Assembly: GCA_041743085.1 (NCBI GenBank)
Contig: JBGTNL010000038.1
Coordinates: 124,001 to 188,000 of the forward strand
Length of the DNA: 64,000 nucleotides
Direction: 5' to 3'
Origin: JAFMPW01 sp041743085
GTDB taxonomy: Bacteria; Bacteroidota; Bacteroidia; Flavobacteriales; Flavobacteriaceae
Below are positions 27,420 to 35,668 of the stretch, in pieces (within the stretch, counting starts at the first letter, position 1; every line of letters starts with the position of its first letter). The notes beneath the pieces were generated by a model, which worked only from the letters and a program-made list of their open reading frames with translations, was not told the DNA's origin and did no database searches. Made by a program: the position numbers and the translations under genes.

Positions 27420-27576
27420 TTAAGACTGTTTACTTTGTATTGTACTGCCAACTGCCTGCTGTTTCTTAATCCCCGGTAGATCCGTCGGTTTCTGGGTCTG
27501 CCAGTCGAAGGCTTTCGCTTTTTGCTCCCTGGGCCATACCTCATCCAGATTATCCGCATTGTAGACCCGGCCGTTT
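27420..27576 (-). pseudogene. C-terminal remnant of an amidohydrolase-family gene
   Basis: Immediately after the DUF5606 stop, in another frame, the minus strand reads NGRVYNADNLDEVWPREQ and on to PTDLPGIKK before a TAA at 27420-27422. It resembles the C-terminal end of imidazolonepropionase-like amidohydrolases (NGxxYDAxxLDExWP). No start and no remainder of the enzyme is present, so it is a leftover of a deletion or rearrangement. The last dozen codons (from about 27420 to 27460) look like intergenic sequence. The 27348-27419 stretch holds only the hairpin TGGGCAGT...ACTGCCCA. Confidence 0.55.
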
Positions 27577-28005
27577 CTATTCCTCTTCTTCGGAAGACTT
27601 TACGTCTTTATTATCCTCTGAAAAATCGGTAATCCCATGTTCGGTAAGAAGGTTATACCATTGGATCACTTTCTTAATATCACTTGCGTACACCCGATCT
27701 TCATCGTAATTCGGAAGTATTTCAAAGAAATATTCTTCCAATTTAATTTTATCTTCTTTGTGACCGACCGAAGTTTTCCCTCCTTTTTCCTTTTCCTTAA
27801 TTTTTAGGAACACCTCGCGTAGCGGCAATTCTTCATCTAATGTATAGATAGCTATTTCTGAAAGCACACTCACATTGCTATTCATACTTACCGTAATTTT
27901 TTTACCGTCCAAAAGCGATTCGGCCACAAAACCCGTTCTGGTCTGCGTCAACAATTTAAAAAGTCCAGGCTTACCGCCAATGGATAAAATTTTATCTAAA
28001 GCCAT
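27577..28005 (-). CDS. DUF5606-family protein
   Basis: The start is placed at the ATG at 28005, giving MALDKILSIGGKPGLFKLL, the usual family N-terminus; an earlier ATG at 28029 adds eight residues. The 142-residue soluble protein has a small SH3-like N-terminal part (TRTGFVAESLLDGKKITV) and a helical C-terminal part (VIQWYNLLTEHGITDF) with an acidic tail. DUF5606 is widespread in Flavobacteriia and its role is unknown. In many genomes it lies next to def and ruvX, as here. Confidence 0.88.
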   Translation of the reverse strand: MALDKILSIGGKPGLFKLLTQTRTGFVAESLLDGKKITVSMNSNVSVLSEIAIYTLDEELPLREVFLKIKEKEKGGKTSVGHKEDKIKLEEYFFEILPNYDEDRVYASDIKKVIQWYNLLTEHGITDFSEDNKDVKSSEEEE

Positions 28006-28196
28006 GTTTTGTTTTAAAATTCTCGGCAAAGATTACACTTTTCCATAAATAAATTTCTATTTACGATAACACTAATTATAAAAGCTCAAGCGTCAGGTTA
28101 AATCGATATCCAAGCACCTTTTATTTAATTTTGAACTACTGTTTTGAAGTTGAAAATAACTTGTCCTGTTACCTTCGAACACCCCGAAATCCGCAT

Positions 28197-28787
28197 CTAT
28201 CGCGCTTTTTTCAAAACGGGAAAACGCATTTTGTAATCTACTTTTATTTTCCCCTTAGAAATGTTTGAGAGCTTTCCTTTTAGCAATCTTTTTTTAAGAG
28301 TCGAAAGTTTGTCAGTAAATAAAACCCCTTCTATGTGATCATATTCGTGTTGAATAACCCTGGCCAGCAAACCCTCATAGGTATCTGTATGGGATTCAAA
28401 TTTCTCGTCCTTATAACTTATGGCAATCGTGTCCTTTCGGGTAATATCCTCACGGACATCAGGAATACTTAAACATCCCTCATTGAATGCCCAATTCTTG
28501 CCGGTTTCTTCCTCCATTTGGGCATTGACAAACACTTTTTTAAAGTTTTTCAGTACCTCCTGTTCCTCGGCTGAAAGTTCCTCATCGTCTGCAAAGGGTG
28601 ATGTGTCTACCAAAAAAAGCCGTATGGGCCGCCCAACCTGAGGAGCGGCAAGCCCCACGCCACTCGCATTATACATGGTCTCCCACATATTCGAAATCAA
28701 TTCCTTTAAAAGAGGGTATTCTTTTGGTATCGCTTCGCATTTTTTCCTCAACACCGGATCGCCATAGGCTATAATGGGTAATAACAT
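28197..28787 (-). CDS. def: Peptide deformylase
   Basis: The 196-residue enzyme removes the N-formyl group from new proteins in the cytosol. All three metal/active-site motifs are present: GVGLAAPQVG, EGCLSIP (Cys ligand) and QHEYDH (HExxH ligands and catalytic Glu). It starts 4 bp after the ruvX stop, so the two genes are co-transcribed. The bacteroidotal insertion between motifs 1 and 2 (DDEELSAEEQEVLKNF) is present. This is a core gene. Confidence 0.97.
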   Translation of the reverse strand: MLLPIIAYGDPVLRKKCEAIPKEYPLLKELISNMWETMYNASGVGLAAPQVGRPIRLFLVDTSPFADDEELSAEEQEVLKNFKKVFVNAQMEEETGKNWAFNEGCLSIPDVREDITRKDTIAISYKDEKFESHTDTYEGLLARVIQHEYDHIEGVLFTDKLSTLKKRLLKGKLSNISKGKIKVDYKMRFPVLKKAR

Positions 28788-28791
28788 GCTG

Positions 28792-29202
28792 CTAACTTCT
28801 GTTTAAATAGGATTGTAAAATAATAGTGGCACTTATTTCATCAACAAGCGCTTTGCTTCTTCGTTGCTTTTTTTTGAGGCCGGAAGCAACCATGGATTGC
28901 GCGGCCATTTTAGAGGTAAATCGTTCATCTTGTCTGGCTATGGGAATATCAGGGAAGACCGCCCTCAATTTGTTTAAAAATACCTGTATCAAAGCTTCCG
29001 ATTCGGATGGTGTGCTATCCATCTGCCTTGGTTCCCCGATCACCCATTTTTCAACTTTTTCTTCCCGTTCATATTTTTGAAGAAATCTCAGCAATTCTTC
29101 CGTATTTACCGCAGTAAGTCCGGAAGCGATCAGTTGCATTTCGTCTGTGACGGCTATTCCGGTGCGCTTTTTTCCGTAATCCAGAGCAACAATCCTACCC
29201 AC
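28792..29202 (-). CDS. ruvX: Putative pre-16S rRNA nuclease / Holliday junction resolvase-like (YqgF)
   Basis: The GTG at 29202 is chosen as start. It gives MGRIVALDYGKKRTGIAVTD, the standard YqgF N-terminus, and the likely -7 box (29216-29223) lies just upstream of it, whereas the ATG at 29229 would lie upstream of that box. The 136-residue RNase H-fold protein has the catalytic Asp in ALDYG, the Glu in WVIGEP and the C-terminal DEISA. It matures 16S rRNA in other bacteria. It is co-transcribed with def. Confidence 0.92.
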   Translation of the reverse strand: MGRIVALDYGKKRTGIAVTDEMQLIASGLTAVNTEELLRFLQKYEREEKVEKWVIGEPRQMDSTPSESEALIQVFLNKLRAVFPDIPIARQDERFTSKMAAQSMVASGLKKKQRRSKALVDEISATIILQSYLNRS

Positions 29203-29215
29203 ATTAATTTTTTTG

Positions 29216-29223
29216 CAAAAATA
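29216..29223 (-). promoter_or_regulatory. Bacteroidota -7 box for ruvX-def
   Basis: The minus strand reads TATTTTTG, an exact TAnnTTTG match, 13 bp upstream of the ruvX GTG. No clear TTTG -33 element is seen at the usual spacing. The position excludes the longer ATG start. Confidence 0.55.
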
Positions 29224-29277
29224 GCCCATAATTTGTTATGGCTATAAAAAATAGGGGCTTTATTACCCCGCAGCATG

Positions 29278-29285
29278 TATCTTTG
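29278..29285 (+). promoter_or_regulatory. Bacteroidota -7 box for dapD
   Basis: TATCTTTG matches TAnnTTTG exactly, 19 bp before the dapD ATG. The -33 element is weak. It implies that the ATG at 29275 is not the start. Confidence 0.55.
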
Positions 29286-29304
29286 CCAAAATTTAAATTC
29301 AGAA

Positions 29305-30120
29305 ATGAACGAAATCCGCCAAATTATCGAAGATGCATGGGAGAAAAGGGACTTGTTAAAAGAAGATCGCACCCAGGAAACCATCCGAAAAGTCATTGAT
29401 CTCATTGACGAGGGAACCTTACGTTGCGCCGAACCAACTTCAGATGGTTGGCAGATTAACGAATGGGTAAAAAAAGCGGTGGTCCTTTATTTCCCAATTC
29501 AAAAAATGGTGAGTATGGAGGTTGGAATTTTTGAATATCACGACAAAATTCCCTTAAAAAGGGGTTATGCCGAGAAGGGAATACGAGTGGTCCCCAATGC
29601 TGTTGCCCGTCATGGTGCCTATATTTCACCGGGTACAATTTTAATGCCCAGTTATGTAAATATTGGAGCCTATGTTGATGAAGGTACGATGGTAGACACT
29701 TGGGCTACCGTAGGCAGTTGTGCCCAGATCGGTAAACATGTACATTTAAGCGGCGGTGTGGGCATCGGTGGGGTTTTAGAACCGCTACAGGCCGCGCCCG
29801 TTATCATTGAAGATAATGCTTTTATTGGCAGCCGGTGTATAGTTGTTGAAGGTGTCAGGGTAGAAAAAGAGGCTGTTTTAGGCGCCAACGTGGTTCTTAC
29901 AGCCTCCACAAAGATTATAGATGTTACCGGCAATGCTCCGGTTACGCACAAAGGCCGGGTTCCTTCCAGATCGGTGGTTATTCCCGGCGGTTATACCAAG
30001 ACCTTCCCTGCAGGTGAATACCAGGTGCCATGTGCGCTTATTATAGGAACCCGAAAAGAAAGCACGGATAAAAAAACTTCCTTAAATGATGCTTTACGGA
30101 ACTATGATGTGGCAGTTTAA
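29305..30120 (+). CDS. dapD: 2,3,4,5-tetrahydropyridine-2,6-dicarboxylate N-succinyltransferase
   Basis: The ATG at 29305 (MNEIRQIIEDAWEKRDLL) gives 271 residues, the normal DapD length. The N-terminal helical domain is followed by a left-handed beta-helix with hexapeptide repeats (ISPGTILMPSYVNIGAYVDEG, HLSGGVGIGGVLEP, NAFIGSRCIVVEGVRV). The enzyme is cytosolic and uses succinyl-CoA in the lysine/meso-diaminopimelate pathway; lysA of the same pathway is at 60170. It is transcribed divergently from ruvX-def. Confidence 0.96.
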   Translation: MNEIRQIIEDAWEKRDLLKEDRTQETIRKVIDLIDEGTLRCAEPTSDGWQINEWVKKAVVLYFPIQKMVSMEVGIFEYHDKIPLKRGYAEKGIRVVPNAVARHGAYISPGTILMPSYVNIGAYVDEGTMVDTWATVGSCAQIGKHVHLSGGVGIGGVLEPLQAAPVIIEDNAFIGSRCIVVEGVRVEKEAVLGANVVLTASTKIIDVTGNAPVTHKGRVPSRSVVIPGGYTKTFPAGEYQVPCALIIGTRKESTDKKTSLNDALRNYDVAV

Positions 30121-30244
30121 TTCTTTGTTCCTACGCCTATTGGTTCACCCTTAATTATTAGTATATTAATACACCGAAATGTTCTCATTTTTTACGGTAA
30201 AATGCCCACGATCATTTTGAATAATGGAACTATTATTATGAAAT

Positions 30245-30275
30245 CCCGTAACCTACCTACGGCAGGCAGGTGGGC
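30245..30275. repeat. Short palindrome related to the A/B element core
   Basis: CCTACCTACGGCAGGCAGGT within CCCGTAA...GGTGGGC is a variant of the CCTGCCTGCGGCAGGCAGG palindrome at the centre of families A and B, without the rest of either element. It lies in the 245-bp gap upstream of the glycosyltransferase cluster. Confidence 0.5.
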
Positions 30276-30365
30276 ATTGATTAAAGAATGGTCAATACCA
30301 ACCGACATAAATAAGGGAAATGGGGATGGCAGGTAAAATTTTATATAGATGAAAGGAAGCAAAGC

Positions 30366-31433
30366 ATGAAAGTACTGATTATTCAGCAAAAGATGATCGG
30401 GGATGTACTTGCAAGCACAATCCTTTGCCAACTTGTCAAGGAGAAAATTCCGGGATCTGTGGTTCACTTCGTTATAAACCGGCACACCGAAGCGGTAGTT
30501 ATTCACAATCCATTTGTAGATAAGATTGTTTATTTCACAGAGGAATACAGAAAAAGCAAAAGGGCATTTTATTGCTTTTTAAAAGAAATTGCCAGAGAAA
30601 AATACGATGTGGTCATCGACGCCTATTGCAAGCTGGAAAGTAACGCTATTACGCTTTTCTCAGGGGCAAAGACCAAAATATCCTATAGAAAGTGGTATTC
30701 CAGATTTATCTACACCCACGCATTCGATTATTCTAAAAATGTCGAAACAAAAATTGGACTTGCAATTGAAAACAGGCTGCTGTTATTGACCCCTATTCTG
30801 TCATCTGAGAAAATAGAGCCCGTGCAACCTAAAATTTACCTGACTGAAAAGGAGATTGAAAAAGCCCGGACTTATTTGGAACGTGGTGGTATTAATTTTG
30901 AAACTCCTTTGATAATGATAGGAATACTTGGTAGCAGTGAAAATAAAACGTACCCTTTGCAATATATGGCCAGGCTCATAGATGAAATAGTGAAAACCAG
31001 GGAGGTAACACTGCTCTTCAATTATATCCCTTCCCAACAGGAAGAAGCGGATAGGCTCCACTCTCTTTGTTCCAAAGAGACCAGGAAAAGTATTAAGTTT
31101 GACCTCTTTGCAAATTCTTTACGTACATTTTTGGCCCTGCTTCATTTCTGCGACGCGCTTATCAGTAATGAAGGTGGTGCCGTAAATATGGCAAAAGCGA
31201 TGGATCTTCCTACCTTTAGCATCTTTTCGCCCTGGGTAAGCAAGGAGGCCTGGGATACGTATAAAAACGAACACGATCTAACAGTCCATCTGAACGATTA
31301 TAAGCCGGAAAAATTTCAGGGAAAATTAAAAGGAGAACTTAAGAATAATGCGCTGGAACTATACCATCATTTTGAACCCAAATTACTCCAGGATAAATTA
31401 GTGGGCTTTTTAAACCATCTCCCCACGACCTAA
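30366..31433 (+). CDS. Glycosyltransferase family 9 (heptosyltransferase-like)
   Basis: The 355-residue GT-B-fold enzyme begins MKVLIIQQKMIGDVLASTIL, the typical ADP-heptose:LPS heptosyltransferase start. The C-terminal donor-site motif is ISNEGGAVNMAKAMDLPTFSIF, followed by PW, equivalent to D/NxGxxHxAxAxxxP. It should add a sugar to lipopolysaccharide core on the inner face of the inner membrane. It is the first gene of a surface-glycan cluster to 34981 and overlaps the convergent methyltransferase-like gene by 24 bp. Confidence 0.9.
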   Translation: MKVLIIQQKMIGDVLASTILCQLVKEKIPGSVVHFVINRHTEAVVIHNPFVDKIVYFTEEYRKSKRAFYCFLKEIAREKYDVVIDAYCKLESNAITLFSGAKTKISYRKWYSRFIYTHAFDYSKNVETKIGLAIENRLLLLTPILSSEKIEPVQPKIYLTEKEIEKARTYLERGGINFETPLIMIGILGSSENKTYPLQYMARLIDEIVKTREVTLLFNYIPSQQEEADRLHSLCSKETRKSIKFDLFANSLRTFLALLHFCDALISNEGGAVNMAKAMDLPTFSIFSPWVSKEAWDTYKNEHDLTVHLNDYKPEKFQGKLKGELKNNALELYHHFEPKLLQDKLVGFLNHLPTT

Positions 31434-32069
31434 TAAGATCTGGTAAGCCTTCATCAAAATTTTCCAGTCCTTCCCGAGCATATACTCCACAACCATCCTA
31501 CCCTTGCCCCCGTTCGGAAGATCGCAATCGTCTATTAAAACAATACTATTTTCATGTAACCTGGATTCAATGGCCTTAAATTCTACAAGATGATGTAACT
31601 GACTTTTTATTTGTACCTGGGGATCATTGCTATAGTCATAACTGTCCAAGTACAGGAAATCCACTTTCTCGTTGAAATCCTTTAAAAAGGCAATGGAATC
31701 GGATAAATGTAAGGTAACATGGCTCTCTAAGCCCTGTGCCTTAACCTCTTTAAGCGCGTTTTTAACGGACTCCTCGCTTATATCCACCGAGTGTACGTGG
31801 GCATTGTGTAATTTTGCCCATTTCCCAAATACTATAGTAGCGGCCCCATTGCTTTTTGCCCCGTGAAGTCCTTTCCTTGAAGTTCCTGTTTCTATGATAG
31901 TTTTAGCCTTTATTCCATCTAACAATTCCAGGGTTTTTAAAAAAGTATTCCTTCTTTTTCTAAAATCGTAGCGAAAGGGCATGAATGGGTAAAGGGATTT
32001 GTGCTTCACGAGTTTACCAATACAAAAACCGATTAGGCCTAAAGCCAAAATGGCCAACAGATAATTCAT
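31410..32069 (-). CDS. Membrane-anchored class I SAM-methyltransferase-like protein
   Basis: The ATG at 32069 starts a 219-residue protein (an ATG at 32117 is possible). The N-terminal segment YLLAILALGLIGFCIGKLV is a single membrane anchor. The rest matches the Methyltransf_24/O-methyltransferase fold: KTIIETGTSRKGL (SAM loop), HVHSVDISEESVKNA (acidic strand 2) and VDFLYLDSYDY and SIVLIDDCDL. It faces the cytosol and may methylate a sugar or lipid precursor. The 3' end overlaps the convergent GT9 gene. Confidence 0.75.
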   Translation of the reverse strand: MNYLLAILALGLIGFCIGKLVKHKSLYPFMPFRYDFRKRRNTFLKTLELLDGIKAKTIIETGTSRKGLHGAKSNGAATIVFGKWAKLHNAHVHSVDISEESVKNALKEVKAQGLESHVTLHLSDSIAFLKDFNEKVDFLYLDSYDYSNDPQVQIKSQLHHLVEFKAIESRLHENSIVLIDDCDLPNGGKGRMVVEYMLGKDWKILMKAYQILLGRGEMV

Positions 32070-32246
32070 TATGGGAGATAGAAGTGAGGGCAAATGTAAC
32101 AAAAAATAACCACTCAAAAATTTGTATTCCCACCAATACCATTGTTAAACCATACATAATGAAGTGGCTGTAAAAGAGCAGATTTCACAGGAAAAAAATG
32201 TAAGAATTTTACCCGAGCAGACAATTTATTAAATTTTTTTTTGTTA

Positions 32247-32254
32247 TACATTTG
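32247..32254 (+). promoter_or_regulatory. Bacteroidota -7 box before a GT2 gene
   Basis: TACATTTG matches TAnnTTTG exactly, 39 bp before the ATG at 32294, with TTTA (32225-32228) 18 bp upstream as a possible -33. Confidence 0.5.
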
Positions 32255-32293
32255 ATGTTTATTTCTGAGCAAGATTAAAATTTAGCGTTTAAA

Positions 32294-33088
32294 ATGCATA
32301 CCCCAAAGCAAAAAATATCTGCCCTTATCATTACCTACAATGAGATGGGATATATTGAAAAGTGTATTAAATCCGTAGAATTTGCGGACGAGATCATTGT
32401 CGTAGATTCCTATAGCACGGATGGCACTTATGAATATTTAAAGAGCCACCCAAGAGTCACTGCAATTCAAAACCCTTTCGAAAATTTTACTGCCCAGAAA
32501 TCATTCGCCCTGGCCCTGGCCACCAATGACTGGATATTATTCCCGGATGCGGATGAAGTTGTTCCGGCCGATTTACAATCCGAGATCATTGCAACAGTGA
32601 ATAAAGGTGATGATCATGCAGCCTATTGGTTCTATAGAAAGTTTATGTTTCAAAATAAACCTCTTGGTTTTAGCGGTTGGCAAACGGATAAGAATTACAG
32701 GCTGTTCAGGAAAAGCAAAGCAAAATTTTCGGACAGAAAGATCGTCCATGAGACCCTAATAGTAAACGGAACCTCAGGAATATTAAGTCAGAAGCTAATT
32801 CATTACTGCTACAAGAATTACGAAGATTATAAAGGAAAGATGTTAAACTATGGGCGGTTAAAAGCCCATGAAGACTTTTATACCGAAAAGCGGTTTAATT
32901 TATTTTTCATGACGGCAAAACCATTATGGAAATTTGTCAATCACTATTTGCTAAGATTGGGAATTCTTGATGGCAAAAAGGGCATCACAATCTGTTACCT
33001 TAATGCCTTGGGCGTCCTGGAGCGATATAAGGAATTAAAACGATTGGAAAAGAAGAACGAACTGGCCCACTATCTGGTAATGCCGTAG
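32294..33088 (+). CDS. Glycosyltransferase family 2, WaaE/KdtX-like
   Basis: The 264-residue GT-A enzyme has the start ISALIITYNEMGYIEKCI, IVVDSYSTDGT, and the DxD motif in FPDADEVVP. The KNYRLFRK and IVHETLIV regions and length match the LPS core glycosyltransferases related to WaaE. It should work at the inner membrane in LPS assembly. The 3' end overlaps the convergent GT2 gene by 19 bp. Confidence 0.9.
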   Translation: MHTPKQKISALIITYNEMGYIEKCIKSVEFADEIIVVDSYSTDGTYEYLKSHPRVTAIQNPFENFTAQKSFALALATNDWILFPDADEVVPADLQSEIIATVNKGDDHAAYWFYRKFMFQNKPLGFSGWQTDKNYRLFRKSKAKFSDRKIVHETLIVNGTSGILSQKLIHYCYKNYEDYKGKMLNYGRLKAHEDFYTEKRFNLFFMTAKPLWKFVNHYLLRLGILDGKKGITICYLNALGVLERYKELKRLEKKNELAHYLVMP

Positions 33089-33903
33089 TACGTCCAAACA
33101 TGTTTATTTTTTTTGGTCTCTTTTCGTATAGCAAGGTTCTTATTAATAGACTCCGGCGTTTTATATCCCCGCTTGTGATCCAGATGTACACAAACTGCAC
33201 TGTAGCGAAGCTGTTTGGATCGGATGCCGAAATTAAATAAACGCTCTCCCAGTTCTCTGTCCTGGCCTCCGTATTGCATCCTCTCGTCAAAACCATTTAC
33301 ATTTAAAATATCCTTTTTCCAACCCGATGAATTATGCCCGTTCCAGCTCGCATTGGTAGGAGTAAACGTATTAAAGAGCGTAGAGATAAAACCCCTTGAA
33401 GTAAGTTTGTTATTTTTAAATGTTTTCGGAATCCCCTTCTCCTTTAACCATTGAATATTAAAGCAATTCTGTTTCTCAATATCCTCCCTTGTGATCATTT
33501 TAGAGATATTCATAGGCAACATATAATATCCTCCGGAAATAAAAAAACCCTTATCCTTATTAATATAATGGACCTGAACAAAATCATCTCTGGGAATACA
33601 ATCTCCATCTGTCATTATAATATATTCAGCACTGCAGGCACGTATGGCCTTGTTAAGGATCCTTGATTTTTGAAAACCATCATCCTTCTGCCAAACATGA
33701 GTGATCTTATAGAAAACCTCGTTGCATATCCTATCGACCAGGTCCCTGGTTTTTGGTCCGGAACCATCATCGGCAACAATGACTTCAAAATCTTTAAAAA
33801 TTTGATTGTTGAAACCCCAAAAAACCTTTTCGAGCCATTCTTCCGAATTATAGGTACTGATGACAACGGAAATCTTTGGGCCTTCATTTTGATATTCAAC
33901 CAT
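33070..33903 (-). CDS. Glycosyltransferase family 2
   Basis: The ATG at 33903 gives 277 residues starting MVEYQNEGPKISVVISTYN; a longer start at 33948 adds 15 residues not typical of the family. GT-A motifs are VVISTYNSEEWLEKV, VIVADDGSG, the DxD in MTDGDCIPRDDF, and the galactosyltransferase-like NGFDERMQYGGQDRELGERL, which is the second-domain signature. It is probably a surface polysaccharide galactosyl/glucosyltransferase. The gene converges on the WaaE-like gene. Confidence 0.9.
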   Translation of the reverse strand: MVEYQNEGPKISVVISTYNSEEWLEKVFWGFNNQIFKDFEVIVADDGSGPKTRDLVDRICNEVFYKITHVWQKDDGFQKSRILNKAIRACSAEYIIMTDGDCIPRDDFVQVHYINKDKGFFISGGYYMLPMNISKMITREDIEKQNCFNIQWLKEKGIPKTFKNNKLTSRGFISTLFNTFTPTNASWNGHNSSGWKKDILNVNGFDERMQYGGQDRELGERLFNFGIRSKQLRYSAVCVHLDHKRGYKTPESINKNLAIRKETKKNKHVWTYYGITR

Positions 33904-34120
33904 CCCGACAAAAATATAAAAGATTTTACATATCTTTACCTCTCGCATTTAAGCACTTAACACCACTTGAAATTTAGAAAAAAAAGTTCAATACCTGCCA
34001 GATCATTTGTTAGCAATCTTCCCTGAATCACTTCTATTCATAAATTTCTAACCACAGGCCATCCCGGGAGTGCGCTACTATTTGGCGTTTGACCCCTGCT
34101 AAAATTGAAAAAAGATCCTG

Positions 34121-34981
34121 ATGAAAGTTATAAAAGAGCTTCCCTTATCCATTCTGCAAAGCCTAAAATTAATGTCACTTTCATCTTCAAAACTTCTGGA
34201 AACCGAGAAAGAGTCCCTCCCGGTTATCATTTCAATGACCTCAATACCTTCCAGATTTAGTACACTTCATCTGGTAATTAAAAGTCTTTTGATGCAGGAT
34301 TTTCGACCGAAAAAAATAGTGTTATGGCTCAATGAAGAGTCAAGGGGATCAGTCCCGAAAAAGATAGCGAAATTGCAATCGGACTTATTTGAGATCTGTT
34401 TTACTTCCTTAAAGTGTTCCCACAAGAAACTTATTCATACTATAGAAAAGTATCCCAACGAGGTGATCATTACATGTGATGATGACCTGATCTATAGAAA
34501 AAACTGGCTTCATCTGCTTTTCCGTGAGCACGGGGAACATCCCGAAGCCATTATCGGAAACCGCACTGTGCACATCAATTATGATAAAAATGGGGATCCA
34601 TTGCCCTATAAAAATTGGACATATCCAAAAAGCGGGGCCCTTAATCCTAAGGCCCTAATGCCCATAGGGGCATGGGGTATTCTTTATCCCCCGAAAAGTC
34701 TTTCGGAAAAAACGCAGGATGTAGGTTTATTTATGAAATTAGCACCAAAAAATGATGATCTGTGGTTTAAAGCGATGGCTTTGATCAACGGAACGCTGTC
34801 AAGACAGGCTAAGCACCCGCCAAAAGAGCCTATTCCCATAATTGGGACTCAAAAGGTCGCCTTAAAAAAGGAAAACGTGGATCAGGATAAAAATTATTCG
34901 CAGTGGAGGGATCTTTCCGAATATTTTAACCTGAGAAACATGATGTCGGGAAATTCCCAAAAAGCAGAAAAGATTGATTGA
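34121..34981 (+). CDS. Glycosyltransferase (GT-A type, family unassigned)
   Basis: The 286-residue protein shows VIISMTSIPSRFSTLHLVIKSL near the N-terminus, IVLWLNEES, IITCDDDLIYRKNWL (DDD metal motif), and IIGNRTVHI. This pattern is seen in uncharacterised bacterial glycosyltransferases with a short GT-A fold. The window's other transferases differ in motif. It overlaps the start of the tsaC-type gene by 8 bp, so translation is probably coupled, although the functions are unrelated. Confidence 0.78.
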   Translation: MKVIKELPLSILQSLKLMSLSSSKLLETEKESLPVIISMTSIPSRFSTLHLVIKSLLMQDFRPKKIVLWLNEESRGSVPKKIAKLQSDLFEICFTSLKCSHKKLIHTIEKYPNEVIITCDDDLIYRKNWLHLLFREHGEHPEAIIGNRTVHINYDKNGDPLPYKNWTYPKSGALNPKALMPIGAWGILYPPKSLSEKTQDVGLFMKLAPKNDDLWFKAMALINGTLSRQAKHPPKEPIPIIGTQKVALKKENVDQDKNYSQWRDLSEYFNLRNMMSGNSQKAEKID

Positions 34982-35534
34982 TGAAGTTAATAGGGCGGTA
35001 AAGGTTTTGTCCGAAGGCGGGCTTATCCTCTACCCTACGGATACTGTTTGGGGAATTGGTTGCGATGCCACCAATGCGGCAGCAGTTGAGAAAATATTTA
35101 CTCTGAAAAAAAGGCCTTCTTCCAAAACCATGATCTGCCTGGTAGCCAATGATTTTATGCTGGAGAGCCACGTGAAGGAAGTGCCCGAACTAGCCTATAA
35201 TATTATGGACTTGTCCACCAAACCAACAACCATAATTTACGATGAACCCCGAGGAGTTGCTAAAAATTTAATTGCCGAGGACAATACACTGGCAATCAGG
35301 GTGGCATCCGATAAATTTTGCAAATATCTTATCGGTCGGTTTAAAAGGCCTATTGTCTCTACCTCGGCCAATATAGGGGGCCTGCCAACACCAACTTCCT
35401 TTTCCGAAATTGGGCATGAAATTTTATCGGGAGTCGACTATGTAGTAAATTTGGATCGGGATATAAGAAAAGATATTCCATCGGCCATTATTAAACTGGG
35501 CAATGATGGTACCGTAAAAGTGATCCGGAATTAA
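34974..35534 (+). CDS. L-threonylcarbamoyladenylate synthase (YrdC/Sua5 type)
   Basis: The start is a TTG at 34974 (MIDEVNRAVKVLSEGGLILYP), overlapping the upstream stop; no in-frame ATG exists nearby. The 186-residue YrdC domain contains LYPTDTVWGIGCDATN, KKRPSSKTMICLV, RVASDKF and STSANIGGLPTP. It makes threonylcarbamoyl-AMP for the t6A modification of ANN-decoding tRNAs. It lacks the Sua5 C-terminal domain, so it is of the TsaC size class. A family A element begins directly after the stop codon. Confidence 0.93.
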   Translation: MIDEVNRAVKVLSEGGLILYPTDTVWGIGCDATNAAAVEKIFTLKKRPSSKTMICLVANDFMLESHVKEVPELAYNIMDLSTKPTTIIYDEPRGVAKNLIAEDNTLAIRVASDKFCKYLIGRFKRPIVSTSANIGGLPTPTSFSEIGHEILSGVDYVVNLDRDIRKDIPSAIIKLGNDGTVKVIRN

Positions 35535-35613
35535 AATAAAGAATTTCTTAAAAGTTTACCCGCTGGCGGGCAACTATCCCCAGAGCAAGCCGCGAGGAAT
35601 TCTTTTCGATTAA
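35535..35613 (+). mobile_element. Family A palindromic element, copy A3 (short)
   Basis: The left end AATAAAGAATTTCTTAAAAG, hairpin CCCGCTGGCGGG, CAACTATCCC and right end GAGGAATTCTTTTCGATTAA match family A, with the central CCTGCCTGC palindrome missing. It begins with no gap after the preceding TAA stop. There is no coding capacity. Confidence 0.72.
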
Positions 35614-35668
35614 GACAGAGGATTCGGCAGGATCTACCCATCCGATTAGCACCCATTTGATCTCAGAA

